From assembly GCF_016859285.1 (NCBI RefSeq), contig NC_053413.1, forward strand, positions 17,937,501 through 18,001,500: a stretch of 64,000 nucleotides of DNA. Direction: 5' to 3'. The translations under genes were made by a program, and so were the position numbers. Under the pieces are notes generated by a model. The model did no database searches, had not been told where the DNA came from, and was given only the letters and a program-made list of their open reading frames with translations. The DNA is from Xiphias gladius. Lineage: Eukaryota; Chordata; Actinopteri; Istiophoriformes; Xiphiidae. How positions within the stretch are numbered: position 1 is the stretch's first letter; each line of letters opens with the position of its first letter. Below are positions 27,761 to 40,233 of this stretch, in pieces.

Positions 27761-30700
27761 GGATAGGGTACATGATAAAGAATACCAGCAACTAATGGTG
27801 CCACATAGGAAACAAGAGGAAAATGGAAAGCTAAAGATCAATTAACAGCCACGGAAGGGACCTTTGAGCTCTGAGCGCTACAGACGTCATGTAAAACTAT
27901 GGCTCAAACTCTGTGGAAAGGACAACAACTTTATGTTCCAATATGCATCATTTTTGAAAAAAAGCATTGTGTAGTCATTCATTTATATCTGATTTTATAG
28001 AGTATACAAAGTGGTCAAAAATGCTGGTATTCCTTTATTTACCAGTACTGGTAAATTAAAATCTTAACCTTGAAGAACAAAACATTTATTCTTCAGTCAT
28101 TTCTACAGTGTGTGTAATCCCCTATACTTATAAACCCACGTGATTTTTGAGTGATCTACCTCCTCTAATACGGAGTGATAAGGACAGAGGAGTGGGGACA
28201 GATGAAGGGGACTATTGATGCTTTTTCTCAGTGTCACTTTCATCAGACAGACACTAATTGCTACTTGAGAACATTTTGTTTCCTACTTGGGAACCACAAG
28301 GAGGGAAAATGTATCGAATCTTTGTGCTGGATGGGACTCCAGACTGGGCATCATAAACTCTCTGTGAAATTAAAAAAATATTTGAGGACACGTGCTAAAT
28401 CATTGCTGTCCTATTGTCCTCAAACTACTCTCTCGTGAAGTCTTGGTCTGAAGTACGTGTACACAGAGACCATTTGCAGAATCATTTGTGTTCCCTTTTG
28501 TTTATGTGAAGATGTGTGCACCAAGCACAATGTCTCTCCCATTGGCATGCGTTGTATAATGAGGCCTAGTTTATGATAAGGAAGTCAGTTTTATTATCAT
28601 CATTTCTGCCCCCAAGTTGATTGTCTCTTAAGGACATAGTCCAATTTAGTTTCATTGTTTCCCCTCTCAGTGTGAAAACAGATGGCCTTACACACCCATA
28701 CTCATGCCTACTCTCTTGTGCATCCAAACATTCTGAACAGATGTACTGCATGTTTAAAAAAGTTGGACCTAGTGACCCCTCTTTATTCAGGGAAGGGCTC
28801 GACCTTGTCTCTTAACGCTGTAAGAGCTTACCAGTTATGATCACTCATACATGTTAGATCTCCATTTTTTTTAATAAAAACTAGTTGTCTGTAAATCGGA
28901 ATGAAATGTGGACACATATAATTTGTGTGTAATTATATTTTATTTAAATAAAGGGGGTTGAGAAACACAGACGACTGATTGGCAACAACTTTTAAGGACA
29001 TTTCCCAATTGGCTTTTTTTCATATCTGAACAAGCCTCTGTGACCAGTAAGAGTTTAGTAAGAAGGGTGTCTCCATCAAAAATCCGAGAACGTCAACCTT
29101 CCGGGGCAGCAAAGTATCCACCCTCGTCTAGAGACATTGCTCTGTTGCTGACACAAGGCTTTGACCTGTGACCAAGCAAAAGGAGAGATTACGTCACCAT
29201 TGTTTTTAATCACAAAAGCAAAGGAAGGGTTTTCTTCTGACAGATCTAAAATAAGTGAAGTTCATTTCATGCAAACGTGAGTGTAGAGAGGGCTTGATGA
29301 ATACTAAGCAAAATTTTCAGTTAGACAACCTTGCCAAAAGAGAGAGAGCAGATAATACTCATGATGTTTAACACAGATTCCTGTGGCCAGAACTGCGGAC
29401 AGAAAAATTGTTTCTGCTATCTGATGTGCCTCTGTTACAACACACAATTACTCGCTGCTTTGTGTAGCTTAACAGTGTTAATTTATTTTCCTCACATTGG
29501 CATTTGTGTGAAATGTTCATCGAGATGTGTTAAGTTTCAGCTGTGGTCAGGAAATGTGATACACAATATTCTGCTATGTGATATGTCGGAATTTCTGCAG
29601 TTTGATTTGATTTGATTTGATTTACTTAATTGTTGCTATGGGGGCTCAGCAATGTGTTCATCCTGTTGATACTGAACAAATGTGCTGTTGGTATCTCCCA
29701 TCAAGGAAGAGAAAGCCCTTCTGTTATATTTATGATAGCATTCATATATATATATTATATTTGCTAATTATATATATATTTGCTCATCTGAAAGAAATTG
29801 AATTAAATTGTTGATTTTTGCAGATTCAGCAGTTACTACTGCAGTGATCAGTAATATGTCAACGAGATAGTCGTGTTTTAGAACCAAGAAATCTTAACTT
29901 AAACAACACTTGTTTCAATTAATTGTTTGTGTATGTAATGTATTTTCTTCAGATTAGTCCTGCAATATGATTGCTGTTTTCATTTATTTATTATCAGGAA
30001 GCACCCAGCCTAGATATTAAATAAACCTTAAATTATCTCAGTGGCTATGCCTGTAAAATACATTGTGATACTGAATGTAAAGGATAATTCTTTGATTCGT
30101 TCTGCCTAAATAGAATGAAATAATTCACCTGATTCACTGGTACCATTTGTTATTTCTATTTCATATCTCAAGCACTTTAGAGTTGCTAAGTTTTAAAAGT
30201 ATGAATGTTATGATAAAATATTCACTACATCACTGCTAAGATTTATTGCACATAGTATATGAAGAATCTCACTTTGACCTGAGAGAGACCTTTCTACAAT
30301 TTACAGTTTAACAACTGATATATGAATACACATCAGTGTATATCTTGCCTCCCAGTGAACCACGTTTTTGCCAAGGAACCTTCCTGCAGTTTTAAGTTTA
30401 AGGATCTTGTCAGGTCATAATAAATAACTGCTGCTCTGTTTGTAATAAAAAGATCAAGCAAACCTCACCAGAAGACATACACCAGCATTCATCTGCCATA
30501 AAAGCAGCTTACCATCGGATGAAATATTGTTTTTTCAGATTTGCTTTTGGAAGGATATATGATTTTGTACACATATCCGTTTTTTTAACAAAATTGTGTA
30601 AATTTCAAGAACGCAATATTTCGTTCTGTAGAAATTATTGACAAGATAGTTACTTTAAAGCTATACCAATCAATACTTTTCTATAAACAATGGATCAAAA

Positions 30701-33382
30701 GATTGTATAATTTGAAAGGGGTCAAGCATAATGACAAATTCACACATAATTATAACCCCACTCTTCAATTCCCACCAGCTCTGCAGAGCCCACAGCGTTA
30801 CTGTTTTGGTACACTCTCGCTGCTCTCATCGACCTTGTTTCAAGCTGCAAAAAGCAGGTGTTTTCAGCTCTGATAAATCGAATGAATGCCACGTGACCAG
30901 CACCAAATGGCATACGAGCAAAGTCTGCAACTTGCTAACAAGCTAAAGAGCCAGATATTTCCCTCAGGATTTGGTGGAGACAGCTAAGAGGAGCGTGAAT
31001 ATTGGACTTAAAAGTGGGAAAAACATGATCCAAATGATTGCTAACGCTCCTCGTCTGCGGCTTAATGTATAAATCAAGCCCCTGTTGCGTTTGCTAGCAG
31101 GTTGAACATTTATAACTTTATAAGGTGATAATATGTCAGTGTTGGGTTAACAGTTTGTTCAGCTTTAAATTAATGTTGTAATTGTGTGAATAAGATGTTT
31201 TGATTTCACAGATGTGAAATGCAGTACCTTTATAAATCAACCTTATTAATCAATAAAAACAAATTTTCTCTTCCCTGAGCACTTCTGCCTTTTCACTTGA
31301 CAACAAATGTAAATAAACACATCAAACCCAGTTGCTCTCATGAGGGAGTTTAGGGCTAATCGTTTATCAATATCACTATTGAATTAAAGCCAGAGATGAG
31401 TTCGCAAACAGTATGAAGTCCATCCTTATCAGTTGGCACTTTGCATTTTAGTATTTTATAAACTTGTTTTCATGCCAGAGCGTTAATGTTATCCTGAAGC
31501 ACCAGATCACCATAAAGACCTAATAAAGTGTAGTGTTATCTAGGGGGGGAAATAGATTTTATTGGGAGACATTACTATTCTACCATGTCATCGCAAAGTC
31601 ATCACAAATGAATCTTGTGTTTTGTCCATAATTGTGGAAAGCAAAAAAAAAGGGTATCATTTGCACCATCAATTAATCAATTAGTCTTTTCAAACAACAA
31701 CAACAACAAATCTGTTTGCTTTCACAAATCTTGTGATCAATTTCACATTAAAGTTTTCCTGTTGGCAGCTAAGAATATATTCAGCAATGAGCCACTGAGT
31801 TGTTCCAAAATCCTAATGTGGTTAGTCAGCAAGGTCTCCTCGGTGATCTCTCCACAGAGATGCGTAAAACATGATATGGTCTTCGAAGTGGGAAGATGTC
31901 TAAAATGTTGGAGCTGTTGTCATGGCATCACAGACCCCCGACTAAGCCTTTCAGAAATGTTTTTGTATAGGTTTTGTAGAGGTGGGGGACACAGGCAAGG
32001 GGCTTTACAATGCTATTAAAAAGGCAAAGAGCCAGGAGCCGCACGTAACAATTGAGGGGAACTGATCCCTCTGATAAAAGGCCCCCTTCGTGTTTGCAAG
32101 TCTGCCTGTCTCAAGAGAACACACAGAGTGGAAATATAAATCTCGTCGGAGATGGACAAATATATGCATCAGCCCGGGACCAAACTGCTGAGGCTTGTTC
32201 GATGCACCAACTCTCAAAAAAACTCGTAACCAAACAAAATGGGTTTTGATCAGTCTTGACAGTTCACCACAGTTGCCTCATTTAAAGACCTGAAGAAGCT
32301 GTGTGTCAACTAGCGAGCACAAAATCCCTTCAAAGACTAATCAGTTAATGTTTAAAGTTATATGAACCCACCAAAGATAAGACACTGTGAAGCTGTTGCA
32401 ATTATTGTAAAACAGTCTGACGGTGCTAAAAAAAAATGATTTGTTACACCAAAGAGGTTTAGATGCCTTTCCTTTGCACAGATAAAGTAGATAAATACAC
32501 AACCCAGGTGTTAGACTGAGTTATAATACATTTATTTGTTCACGCAGCTTGTTACACTAAAGTTGCTTTTATGAACAAACAGCTGATCTGCACAGTTGGC
32601 CTGGAGGAATTCACGCACTGAAGACCTGCCAAAATCTCTGATCAATGGTGTAGAGGGGCAGACAAATTTACTACTGTTCCTCCGCCACAAGACACATGCA
32701 GAATAAGAGGATATCCTATGATGGCTGTTGCAAAAATAAACAGTTTCACCTTATAACTCACTAATTACACTCCTACTGTGGAAGTCAGATAAGCCAAAAA
32801 CCATTAAAGCGACATTAGACCTGCTAATGCTTCCTATCCTGAAAGAGCCACACCAGACATTACACCTTGGATATTTTCTAAACAAATAAAAGTGACGCAG
32901 AGGTAGCAGGAAATTTCTGGGATGTCATAATTCACCTGTTCCATCTAACAATATCTGGACTCAAGGCTACTTCGCCACATTGGTGTTGTTGAGAAAAACT
33001 GTCCGGTCGTGAAGTAAACAACCTTAAGATCTTAAAAATAGCCCATGAATGTAACATGCCTGACGAACCTGCAGGAAATTGTTGACGTATCCTTTTCTGA
33101 TGATTCGGTTTTTTAAAACACCAACAACGAGAATATTGAGATGATAATAAGCCAAATTGGGCCAAGCCACTTTATTTTGAGAAGCTTCATGTTCGTTACA
33201 TAACTGCAGTCTAGTCTGGGGCAGCTCAGCAGCGCACTGACCCCAACTCTGTAAGCGGCAGCAGTCTCATGACTGTGATTTGCTAGCTAACGCTACTGTC
33301 TCCTGGGGTTGAATAGAAGCCATTGAAGGAAGCTGTTCACCGGTGATAATGTCAGTGTGTGTATGCAGGGCTGTGACAATTG
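27761..33382. other. Long non-coding stretch
   Basis: No gene is supported. Small features include a (TTTGA)n run at 29,601-29,624 and AT-rich microsatellite-like DNA near 29,745-29,785. The 134-codon open frame at 31,615-32,019 includes a run of Asn from an AAC repeat and is not recognised. The segment around 32,050-32,200 is less AT-rich and could be examined for conservation. Confidence 0.45.
29601..29624. repeat. (TTTGA)n short tandem repeat
   Basis: About four and a half copies of the pentanucleotide TTTGA occur in direct succession. Confidence 0.85.
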
Positions 33383-33387
33383 GTGTG

Positions 33388-33475
<88 letters not shown>

Positions 33476-33480
33476 TGTGT
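33383..33480. repeat. (GT)n microsatellite
   Basis: A dinucleotide array of nearly uninterrupted GT/TG, with one early GC interruption and one CT near the 3' end. Open frames here made only of Val-Cys or Thr-His are translation artefacts. Long alternating purine-pyrimidine tracts like this can adopt Z-DNA and are highly polymorphic. Confidence 0.95.
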
Positions 33481-34211
33481 TTTTTTTCTGGGCAATGCAA
33501 AATACACGGTAAGGAATCTGAGCCCTGGCAGATCTTTTGATTGGTCATTTGGCTCTTTTGTCACTGTCCACTTTCACACGCTTGTAGCTAAATTCCTCTC
33601 CTTGTCAGTGTGAGATCACTGTGAAGAACGACCTCTCTTTATCCTGGCAATCAAAACATCTGTTTAGGAACAAAATTACCAGCCTTGCCACCAAGCGACT
33701 ACTCTCTTTTTGTTTCCATTTTGACCTTAACAAAAAAATATGCTTTTTTCAGAGACGCAGGCAATGATGCAAAAAGTGTCGTATTTGCTTTGCTGTGAAT
33801 AATTTTTTTTCTTTGGGAACAAAATACCTTGTGATTGAACTGTAATTAGATAAGTCTGAGCAATTAGTAAAATGAGTTCCTAACTGTCACAGGCGGTTTC
33901 GCGGGTCACTGGATTTTTCTATGATGTCCATGCTCCTCAACGTTTTTACCCCTCAGTCTGTTTGTTCAACCACCAACCCAGCGTATTTCCGACAAACACT
34001 CGGCGCATGCGTATGGTTAAATTCCATATTCCCCTTTTTCACTGCATTGTACCACTTTCAATTACTTTGGGAGAAACAGTGGGGTAGGAAAAGCGAGATT
34101 GGTATCTGTAGGCCAAACCATAATGACTCTTTCCTGTCGAAATTTTACGACATTTGTTGTGTTATTCGTTGTGGCCTGACAATTGCAACCGTGAAAAATG
34201 TCTATGAGCAG

Positions 34212-34600
34212 ATGTCATGATTCCTGCCCCTGTCCTGTTCATTTTGCCCTTTCTGCCCCTCAGTCCCTGTCAGCCACAGTCTTTTACCACAGGAACTTTT
34301 ATCGACTGTCATTCTGTCTTTCCCTCCTGTCCCAGTCACCTGACTTTCCTCTCCCACTCACACAACTGTTCCCAGCTTCCCACTTATCCAGCCTGTTCCA
34401 CCTGCTCAGTGCCAGATAGTATCATGTTTCAGTGTCCTGTCCTTCGTGCTGTTCACGCTTTGGACTCCCGTTCTTGCCACTGTCGTGTTACCTGCCTGCT
34501 TGTCTGGAGGCCTTTGTTGTCATCATCAGATTTACCATTAATGTCTCTGAATTCCTTTTTGCGTTTGGGTCCTCCTTCCTGTTGCCTGCATCAGTAATTG
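34212..34600. mobile_element. Possible solo LTR or LTR-like repeat
   Basis: The segment starts 'tgtcatgattcctgcccctg', is strikingly C/T-rich ('cctgtcccagtcacctgact') and ends with 'gcgtttgggtcctccttcct' followed by 'gcctgcatca'. This wording matches what I recall of the long terminal repeats of fish Ty3/Gypsy-like elements, which carry a 'tttgggtcctcc' phrase near the 3' end. No internal gag-pol region lies next to it, so it would be a solo LTR or fragment. I could not verify a target-site duplication. Confidence 0.4.
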
Positions 34601-34624
34601 TGGCAGTAGTTCTAATATTTCCAA

Positions 34625-34635
34625 AAACACAAACA

Positions 34636-34719
<84 letters not shown>

Positions 34720-34720
34720 A
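34625..34720. repeat. (AC)n microsatellite
   Basis: A nearly pure CA/AC dinucleotide array, with 'caaacacaaac' variants at the start and one GC near the end. It lies about 1.1 kb from the (GT)n array, and on the same strand the two are reverse-complementary. Confidence 0.95.
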
Positions 34721-37700
34721 TGTATCCATCATGTACTGCTTTCAGTCAAAGCTGGCACTTTTTTGATTAAAACTTTTTCTGCATGGCTTTTCTAAGTTTT
34801 CTCTTTTCTTGTAGTACGAGAATAATGGTGTTGTGATAATGCAGATAAGTTAGAACTTTAAATTAACTGGTGCACTCTTGCACTTTTTTTCTTAAATAAA
34901 AAGAAGGGAACTCCATCTACTCACATCCACCCAACAGCAATTTCTGCTGCCGTCAGCTGGCTGCAGATTCGAAATCTGTAGTATAGAAAGAAACAGCTTT
35001 ATTCTAGAAAATGGAATGATTTCTATACAACCATTTGCATTTTGAATAAGAAACAGTTCCACTGTTTAATGCCCACAGGCTAGAGAGGGTTTCACTTTGC
35101 AGTTCTTTACTACTTTTTGATCAATCTACAAACTTTTATTACAGCTTGTATAATTATTTATTGCCCTATGTACAGGCTGAATGCCTGGTTGCATTATTAA
35201 GGCATAATTCCAGCAGTCTCTGTCTTTGCCATTTGACACCTTTGAACTCAAATACCAAACAAATTTCTCATGTGATAATCAAGCCCACCATGACCTTCAC
35301 CTCCCCTTAACATTTACTCTTTTCTCTTGTTGTAGCAGTCAGTTCCATTAGCTGGAAATTTTAAAGGTTTTCAGAACACTCATTTCAACTCTTACATAAA
35401 TCACTTGCACGGGTGTTTATACTTTGTGTGTTTTTAAGCATTCTCCACATTCCTTCAAATGGTGGTCCGAGCAGCTCGCTATTCAGTCTGATGTGCCTTC
35501 CCTTCACAAACTCCTGCAGGGGTATGTTTTGGAGGAAACGTAAGCAGAGGCAAAGCTGGAGTTTTTTTGAAAGTCTGATAAGATGCAGAGACATCCATCA
35601 TACTATAAGCTGCGAAAGATTTGTGAATCACTTACCATAGCTGATGTCAAAACAGGCCACACCTGGATATGTTGATGTTCATCTTCTATTAGGATGCAGC
35701 AACACAAAATTAAGTTGATAGGAACAGAAAGTACCATAGAAAAGTAATTGGTTCTTATTATGGTATTTTCTGTGTTTTTATTTATTTTTTTCATCATTTT
35801 TTTGGTTACAGTTGACTTCAGACTGAGGTGATGGTTAAAAAAAATTAAAAGTATTATGATAGTGTTGAATATAATAGATAAAGGGCAAGAATACAATCAA
35901 TCAGGCATTTCAAAAAATGTTTTAATATCTAGCTGACTCACAATTCTTTTAGTAAATATATGCACTTATAATTATTTTTCGCGACCTGAACAATCTTCCT
36001 CAGTGGAAACGCCTTCTTCTGAGGAAGTGCCATCCTCAGAGGAAATAGTTTTTTCTACTCTGAGGACATTTGAGTCATCTTGGTGTCCATGCAGAGAAAT
36101 CATCGTGGTTCCCACAGGTTCAAGCAGCTTGAAATTGAAATTAAGTCTCCACAATCTAATTAATGACAAAAATGCAGAACTTCCATTAGTGCTTTCACAG
36201 ATCTGATCTCCATCCCTCTGGAAATATTGGAGCAGTGTGCATGGCTACATAATTGTAAGTTACACATTACATACTGTATTATGCAAGCTCACTTCAAGAT
36301 GCATTTTTTACAGTTTCCATCTGAAATCAGACCCTCGTTCTCTTACATTGTCCTCATGTCTTTGGCTGCTCAGTCATGGCGAAAGATGAGAGAAGATGAT
36401 AGTAGTGGGGGAATTTAAGCATACATAAGAAAGGTTTATCGGGTGTGACCAATGGGGTGTGACAAATGGGAATTAATAAATTATTTATTAGTTATTTTAT
36501 CAGTTATAAAATGTGCTCTTCTAAATGCTAGTAAGTCATTACTAATGTTAGTAGGTCACCTCTCTACTGCAAAGGTGCCAGCTGGCAGGGACCACGCTGC
36601 TTTGAAGGGACTGAGAGGAGCTGATATGATTGACTGCAAGTGATGCCAGTCTCGACGGTATAGTGCATGGCTCCAAATCCCGTCTTATTTTTTTACTGTG
36701 CTGATTGACTTGCACCGCACGCCCCCCTCCATGAGCTGACCGAACTTTCACCGCTCCCGCGCGCCGACAATTTCTTCCGCGTTTCCGTTATGAAACGATT
36801 TCTCAACCCTAATCTTTGGGCCACACCCCTCCTGGAACTTTCTGCTCTTGCGCTACTCTTGCACACCAAATGCAATAAAGGAGTCATAAATATGTGTTGC
36901 ACTTAATTGCACCAGGCATACAAGAGTAGGCCTGGAACCAAATGTGCACAGAACAAATCTGGCTTGAGATCTGGCCTGAGAAATGGTCCTCCATCCACCA
37001 CATTAATCGCTTGTGGATTTCACTTAAAGATGAATGCCCATGACTCAAGTCTGAGCGGCACTGCAAGTAAAAAAGTAGAGGCTTTAACCGAGTTACTTAC
37101 TTGTGGTCAAAAATAGGGTAAACATAACCAAACAGACCTGGATTATTTGTCAGTCTGTCAAAGTACTGTGTAATTTATAAACTTTAGTCTAATTTCTTAC
37201 ACTCTTATGAATCAAGGCATGCTCCAGTATGGTCAAACAATGAAATGGAAGCAAAACATGTATTTTATGTATTTTGCATATTGTCTTGGCGGACATTGGA
37301 GGAAAATTAAGGTGATCAATGCCAAAAATAAAGTTCCATTTTCCTTCTCCTATTTTGTAGCGCTAATAAAATGCTTCCTGTCCACTACCACACATCCGTC
37401 CGGTCATTAAGTCGATTATCAAACAGATCAGGTAAACGCGGGTCACTGGGGAACTCAGGTAACCGAAAGCTGTGCAAGCAGTTTAATCACTATTACCTTA
37501 AACAATGTATTCACAGTAACCACAAGTACCGTATATGCGTCAACGGCTTCTGCCTCAGAAGTACATCATTGGCTTCATCCGCAGTTCATCTGGCTCTGTT
37601 GTACTTCGGGTTCAATGCCTTCATTAACATGCGACTCTTAGCATTGCAGTAATCTAAACATGATATTTGCAAAATGTATAGCATGCAGTAATATGGATAC

Positions 37701-39975
37701 TGCCTCAGCGTGCAGCCTGATAAACTACAGATTAAGAACAGCTTAAAACAGCAGTACAGTAAATACTTACATAAGTGCAATTTTGTGGCACAAAACATCT
37801 GATTAGTTTATACAATATGATGCATTATTACAGATCAAACTGCCCAACATTGCATATAAAATAAACTCAGCATCACCTTCACTAGATAAAACATTGAAAT
37901 GTTCATTTGCAGTCCCTGCACCAGTACTAATAACCCTAAAATAACTAATAACTCTAAAATAATGTACCTCTGACAGGGGGGATTCGGCAAAATACAGATA
38001 TTTAGATCACAGGTTAGAAGGTTAGACGTTAGATCACATTTTTGCTGATAATCCTTCAGTACGTTTACTTGATTAAGATTTCAAATGCAGGACTTTAACT
38101 TGTAATGAAGTAGCCTATTTTGGTAAATGTCAAATGAGACTTTAGTATGCCTGCTAGTACCTCAGTGTGCTGCAGTATCTCTTAGGTATTTTCGAATGAA
38201 ACAGTATTTCGTACAGGACTACAGGGGATATGCCATCATTCTTTACTGACAAATGGCCCTTATCTACATCCTGTTCCTGGGCAGCAACGCTCAGTAAAGG
38301 AACATACAAAAGACTGAGCTCTTGGTGTGTCCTGTTCAAAAATTTGATGTGATATTATGTGAAAGTCAAAACAGGTATTTTTATATCTACACCTCTTTTC
38401 CCATTTGCCCTTAAACTAAAAACTGAAGGCGTCCTTTGGTCTAAGGTATAAATGTTAAAAGAAAAAAAAAGAAAAAATGACTGCTCTTAGCCATATGCCG
38501 AATTTTGGTTGATATTCAGTTACTGAGCAGGGGGAATGGACTGACAGCCACCAGTTTGTTATAAATTACAAAGGAATAATAACGCTTGAGTCATGTCAGC
38601 TAAAAATGTATAAGAGTCATTTCATGAGTAATTCCACTGAAATGGGAGAATTGGGACACGTATCTCATTCAGACAACCGACGACCCAGCACTGAGCTAAG
38701 CGGATTTACGCAACATGCGTCATTTGAGTGTAAGGGATGGGGTGGTGTATGTTTCCTCACTAACAAGGAAGAGCCAAATGCTTGCACCGTTAACCACTGA
38801 GAGGTCATAAATCTGTTTGACAGGTCACCTTCCCTCATCCGTCTTTGATGCTGCTTAAAAACGGCCACTTAAACATGTGCTGCAAAGACAGAATCAGACA
38901 CAACTATATTTATTCTATATATATATATACTGTAAATCCTACAAACTGTGTCAGCATCCTAATGTTCTATGGTTGCATGGCAAAGTGTACATTGTGACCA
39001 ACACCAAAGGGAATTTTGTGTTTGGGTAATACAGTTGAATTTGTTTAATTTGGATTTGAATCAGACACTTGAGTGTCCTCAGAAATTTAAACAAATAAAC
39101 TCATCCATGTAAGAAAAGATCACACATGCAAACACTCACAGTTGTAGCAAAGTAAATTCCAGGGCATATTTTGCAGTAGTCAGCCAGCTGTTTGTTGTCA
39201 CACCCCCTTGATTTGGGGGCCAGGTGCAACAGGCAGCTCATTTCTCAGAGTTGATGTTTTACCCGGCGTCAACTTTTTGCCTTACAATACATCTAATGAT
39301 TATTTAAAAAACATCCTTTCAGTTAATGAGTTATTGTTGTTGCTCCATCTATAAGAAATGTGTCCCATTTGTAAAACAAATTCTCTTTGCGCTTTTAAAA
39401 TAAATTGCGTGTTTTAATTTGTTTGTTCATTTTCTAAAAGCTGCCTCCTTTAGTTGTCATCATGTGCTTCTTTTGAAAGTTAAAAATACCATTTTATTCA
39501 AATATAATATAAATATATTAAAAAAAGAAGCTCGCTTTTATTTGTAAATAAAATAAATGCATTTTCTTTTTATACTTTCAGCCTTGTTTCTGTGTCTCAA
39601 AGTGTGTTTCTCAGAAGTGACGTGAGAAGTCGTTTGGAGGGTCTTGTAAAAGCTTGAAAACCTTTTCTGTGAAAGGAAGGGTGAGACCTGAAATGACTAT
39701 TTTGACAAAAGACACAGTTATGGAGAGTTTTTTTTGTTTGTTTGTTTTCTTGTTTAGTTTTTTTTACAGCTAAAGCAAAAACATAAATGGGACAAATTTG
39801 AATTCAAAATCCTTATAATTCACATGGATTCAAAGCAAAAATATTTTCCAACTGAAAACTCCTAATAAGAAGCTCTGCAGTACAACTGAGAGGAAAATGT
39901 ACCTTTGGATACAGCTATTGTGGGACGCAGTTCTATAAATCACAAAAGTCCAAAGAGCAGAAAGTGGTGCACAGG
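34721..39975. other. Non-coding stretch upstream of aqp1aa
   Basis: No gene is supported. A short (tc/ga)-rich imperfect duplication occurs at 36,013-36,045 ('tcttctgaggaagt' and 'tcctcagaggaaat'). The segment 36,715-36,900 is relatively GC-rich with several CG pairs. The proximal few hundred bases before 39,976 should include upstream regulatory DNA of aqp1aa, but I cannot single out elements with confidence. Confidence 0.4.
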
Positions 39976-40052
39976 GAGGTACTGGGAGAGGGGCTGGAGG
40001 ACAGGGGGAGGAGGAGGGGGGGTGAGGGAGCAGAGGGAGGGAAGCAAGAGAC
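39976..40052 (+). promoter_or_regulatory. Purine-rich tract upstream of aqp1aa
   Basis: About 75 bases are almost entirely A and G on the plus strand, with several runs of three or more G such as 'acagggggaggaggagg'. Tracts of this kind can form triplex (H-DNA) or G-quadruplex structures and often bind GA-binding or KLF/Sp-type factors. It lies about 90 bases upstream of the TATA box of aqp1aa. A regulatory role is inference. Confidence 0.5.
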
Positions 40053-40110
40053 CAGTCTTTTGGATTTCTCATTAATTCAGTGTGGCCCTCTCTTTCAGTT
40101 TTTTAAAAGC

Positions 40111-40147
40111 CCGCCCACTGACTATTATCAGCCCTGGCCTTATATAT
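40111..40147 (+). promoter_or_regulatory. aqp1aa core promoter: GC box plus TATA box
   Basis: CCGCCCAC at 40,111-40,118 is an Sp/KLF-type box. TATATAT at 40,141-40,147 is positioned so that transcription would begin near 40,170, giving a 5' UTR of roughly 60-70 bases before the ATG at 40,234. A similar CCGCCCAC-then-TATA arrangement precedes the broken third copy at 50,421-50,448. Confidence 0.65.
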
Positions 40148-40233
40148 GCAGCCTGTTGCTGTTGTTTGTGAGTACAGACGCTTTACAGAGAAGCAGCTCA
40201 AACCCACAGCCGGACAGCCACTCTGCTGCCATC

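Noticed and set aside
31615-32019. 134-codon open frame on the plus strand
   Set aside because: It contains an Asn run from an AAC simple repeat and shows no domain, splice context or initiation signal.
33267-33613. Open frames rich in Thr-His or Val-Cys
   Set aside because: They are translations of the (GT)n array.
34432-34770. 112-codon frame ending in Thr-His repeats
   Set aside because: It joins the LTR-like segment to the (AC)n array and has no protein similarity.
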